From Theionarchaea archaeon (GTDB lineage Archaea > Methanobacteriota_B > Thermococci > Methanofastidiosales > SZ-28-30), in assembly GCA_018992685.1 (NCBI GenBank), contig JACVGT010000007.1, positions 1 to 64,000 on the forward strand: 64,000 bases of DNA. Direction: 5' to 3'. The translations under genes and the position numbers were made by a program. The notes beneath the pieces are model-generated. The model was given only the letters and a program-made list of their open reading frames with translations. It did no database searches and was not told the origin of the DNA. This document shows, one piece after another, positions 62,080 through 64,000 of the stretch; within the stretch, counting starts at the first letter, position 1, and every line of letters begins with the position of its first letter.

Positions 62080-62263
62080 GGGACATTTCTAATCAGTGAT
62101 CAGTGAGTGTAGGAAAATCAGAGACTTGGGATACGAAGAATTATCCCTGCTAGGAGGATAGGAAAATCCGAAATTCGCTTTCTGTTGAGTCAAGAATAAG
62201 AGAGGGTTTAGGCAGAATCATCTATTTCTTTGAGGTCAGTAGCGTTTTCAGCATGGTGACGCC

Positions 62264-63013
62264 TCATTTCAAGTTAACATAATCTACGGTAACAGCAATG
62301 ACCAGTATGGTAAGAACCAGAGAAGATCCCACCAGGAAAATCGCAAAGTGAATAGTCCCGGACACAAGATTTGAAACCAGATACACAGCTGTCAACGATA
62401 TCAACGTTACAAAGGCCAGAAGCAGTGATTCTCTCAAGTGGTTCAACACAATTCCAATGCTCAACCCGATGGCGGTGACAGAATCCAGCCCATCCACCAC
62501 AATGGCAGGAAGCATATACAGAAACAAGATCCCCAGCATGAACCCCAGCAGCACAACAAAGGCATAAAATAATGCAGACACAAGCCCTGGTTCTGATATC
62601 ATCTGAGTGACAGCCAGGATTCCTCCAACGATCAATATTCCGGAGATTACCCCTGCAATGAAGAAGGCCACGATGATAGAGAATATGTGACTCTCTATCT
62701 CCCGGATTCCCTTTCCAATGGACGATTCGCCAGTAGCTATTCCCACCTTGGTCATGCCGCAGATGACTGCAGCCCCACACACAACAATCAGGAAGATGAC
62801 AGCACATAGGACGAGCAGCTGGCTGAATCGTTCTCCCAATAAGTCTGGAATCGTCTCCACGAGTTCTGAAATCGACGAAAAGCTTCCAAAGGCTGATGAA
62901 AAGATGTACAAGCTGAACCCTATCACAGATAGAGCAGGAACAATAAGAGATGGCTGATTCTTCAAACTGTCAAGTGACAGGTAGAGTACATCCAGAAGTC
63001 CCAGCCGTCTCAT
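62264..63013 (-). CDS. Polytopic membrane protein, DUF7847-like
   Basis: The 249-residue protein has six or so membrane helices with long Leu/Ile/Val stretches and few charged residues, and a characteristic N-terminus (DVLYLSLDSLKNQPSLIVPAL) similar to archaeal membrane proteins of the glycerophosphodiester-phosphodiesterase-like membrane-domain group. Function is unknown. The open frame starts at 63061, but a TATA-like box (CTATTTATT, about 63034-63046) is 25 bp before the ATG at 63013, supporting that start. Confidence 0.7.
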   Translation of the reverse strand: MRRLGLLDVLYLSLDSLKNQPSLIVPALSVIGFSLYIFSSAFGSFSSISELVETIPDLLGERFSQLLVLCAVIFLIVVCGAAVICGMTKVGIATGESSIGKGIREIESHIFSIIVAFFIAGVISGILIVGGILAVTQMISEPGLVSALFYAFVVLLGFMLGILFLYMLPAIVVDGLDSVTAIGLSIGIVLNHLRESLLLAFVTLISLTAVYLVSNLVSGTIHFAIFLVGSSLVLTILVIAVTVDYVNLK

Positions 63014-63235
63014 AGACTGAAGGTATTCACTAAGAATAAATAGGTTTCCCCTGCTGTACACCCTCTCCTTTACCGTTTCGCATGCTCCCTCTCAGGCTGT
63101 TCTTGATAATCCTTCGTTGATCTTCATCACGTTCCTGTCAGGTGATTTCACGTCCTGCTTGGTGATAGTTTCTACCCCACTCTGGAAGACCAAACCTTTT
63201 TATGGAAAATTCCGACAGGAGTATCAGGTGATCAA

Positions 63236-64000
63236 ATGGATTTTAAGCAGATACTTGTGGAGAAAAAAGGTCCAATTGGTGTCATTACAGTGAATAGACC
63301 TGATAAACTGAATGCTCTTAACACAGAAGTTGTCTCAGAGATCAGATCGGGATTTGAAATTCTCGATACTGATTCTGAGGTGAGAGTTGTCGTAATTACT
63401 GGGAAAGGTGATAAAGCCTTTATTGCAGGGGCTGACATCTCTGAAATGCAGAACATCAGACCGTTGGAAGCTATGGCCTTTGCACAGCATGGCCAAGCTA
63501 CTCTGAGGGCCATGGAGAAAAGCGATAAAGTCGTCATTGCGGCGATAAACGGGTATGCCCTTGGTGGAGGACTTGAGCTTGCCATGGCATGTGACTTTCG
63601 TATTGCTTCTGACACGGCAAAAGTGGGGCAGCCTGAAATCAAGATCGGAGTGATCCCTGGATGGGGAGGGACTCAGAGGCTGGCCCGCCTGGTGGGCAAG
63701 ACCAAGGCTAAAGAATTGGTGCTGACAGGGAAGATGATGTCTGCAGAGGAAGCAGAACGCATTGGACTGCTTACCATGGTGGTCCCACTTGACACATTGA
63801 TGGAAACGGTCATGAAAGTAGCTCACTCTCTTGCTGAACTGGGAAAGTTCTCTCTTGGAGCGGCAAAGCACGCCATTGATGATGGGTGTGAAGTTGACTT
63901 TGAAAAGGCGCAGGAGATTGAACGGCAGTTCTTTGCTCTGTGTTTTGCACACCCTGATCAGAAGGAAGGAATGACTGCATTCTTAGAGAAGCGAACTCCT
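63236..64000 (+). CDS. Enoyl-CoA hydratase/crotonase family (cut by window end)
   Basis: At least 255 codons are present, almost the whole protein. Motifs are the oxyanion-hole GADISEMQ, the catalytic Glu in ALGGGLELAMACDFR, and the second Glu region QPEIKIGVIPGWGGTQRLARLVG. The enzyme hydrates trans-2-enoyl-CoA in fatty-acid or amino-acid breakdown. The ATG at 63236 has a GGTGAT ribosome site and a TATA-like box (CCTTTTTATGG, about 63196-63206). It may work with the acyl-CoA synthetase at 12833 and the MaoC protein at 24167, though they are far apart. Confidence 0.92.
   Translation, partial: MDFKQILVEKKGPIGVITVNRPDKLNALNTEVVSEIRSGFEILDTDSEVRVVVITGKGDKAFIAGADISEMQNIRPLEAMAFAQHGQATLRAMEKSDKVVIAAINGYALGGGLELAMACDFRIASDTAKVGQPEIKIGVIPGWGGTQRLARLVGKTKAKELVLTGKMMSAEEAERIGLLTMVVPLDTLMETVMKVAHSLAELGKFSLGAAKHAIDDGCEVDFEKAQEIERQFFALCFAHPDQKEGMTAFLEKRTP

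Noticed and set aside
1-64000. tRNA and rRNA genes
   Set aside because: I looked for T-arm consensus sequences and tRNA-like pairings in the gaps and found none convincing. A dedicated tRNAscan search would settle it.

Overview
The window looks like a chromosome segment of an anaerobic archaeon. It carries the archaeal/eukaryotic ABCE1 (RLI) ribosome-recycling ATPase and an archaeal NOG1-type GTPase. Most transcription units start with a TATA-like box about 25 bp upstream of the first ATG, so many mRNAs are probably leaderless; genes inside operons instead use GGTGA/GGAGG ribosome sites. Oxygen-sensitive chemistry is common: 2-hydroxyacyl-CoA dehydratase-type Fe-S proteins, several ferredoxins, three Fe-S aldo/keto reductases and three radical-SAM enzymes. 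I would guess an uncultivated euryarchaeote, but the species cannot be fixed from sequence alone. I saw no rRNA, tRNA or CRISPR array.

Region by region. 1-5.2 kb: start of a probable S-layer-type secreted protein, an unknown protein, dCMP deaminase, two membrane proteins and RLI. 5.2-7.4 kb: a decayed CHAT-domain/STAND/TPR gene bracketed by two degenerate ~102-bp direct repeats. 7.9-16 kb: ribose-5-phosphate isomerase, an HTH regulator with a palindromic operator, a secreted membrane-anchored protein, an SPFH/zinc-ribbon protein and its partner, a lone succinyl-CoA synthetase alpha subunit, an acyl-CoA synthetase and NOG1. 16-20.7 kb: a 1261-residue repeat-rich surface protein and a cell-wall-binding-repeat-like protein. 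21-28 kb: two dehydratase-type subunits with their ATP-driven activator, a MaoC hydratase, ferredoxins, a membrane transglutaminase-like protein, and an apparently unannotated structured RNA gene at 26.8-27.1 kb. 28-33 kb: a TIGR04076-like protein, M20 peptidase, cupin, HEAT-like protein, ferredoxin-like protein and an Fpg/Nei relative. 33.6-38.4 kb: an operon of an iron-sulfur flavoprotein, three Fe-S aldo/keto reductases and a stand-alone pyruvate-kinase C-terminal-domain protein. 38.4-45 kb: an AlkD-like protein, an S-adenosyl methyltransferase with a hybrid histidine kinase, and a large HTH-STAND-TPR regulator. 45-58.6 kb: endonuclease IV, a deoxynucleoside-degradation pair (deoC plus a phosphohexomutase-family enzyme) and a BmpA-type nucleoside ABC transporter. 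59-64 kb: small regulators, membrane proteins and an enoyl-CoA hydratase cut by the window end.

The most striking feature is a putative RiPP (ribosomally made, modified peptide) cluster at 52.5-57.2 kb on the minus strand. A 35-residue Cys-rich peptide gene, too short for usual gene calling, has its own tandem TATA boxes. It is followed by a hairpin/T-tract terminator, two SPASM-type radical-SAM maturases and a third radical-SAM protein resembling cobalamin-dependent RiPP C-methyltransferases. The cassette sits between the bmpA gene and the ATPase/permease genes of the nucleoside transporter, which are normally neighbours.
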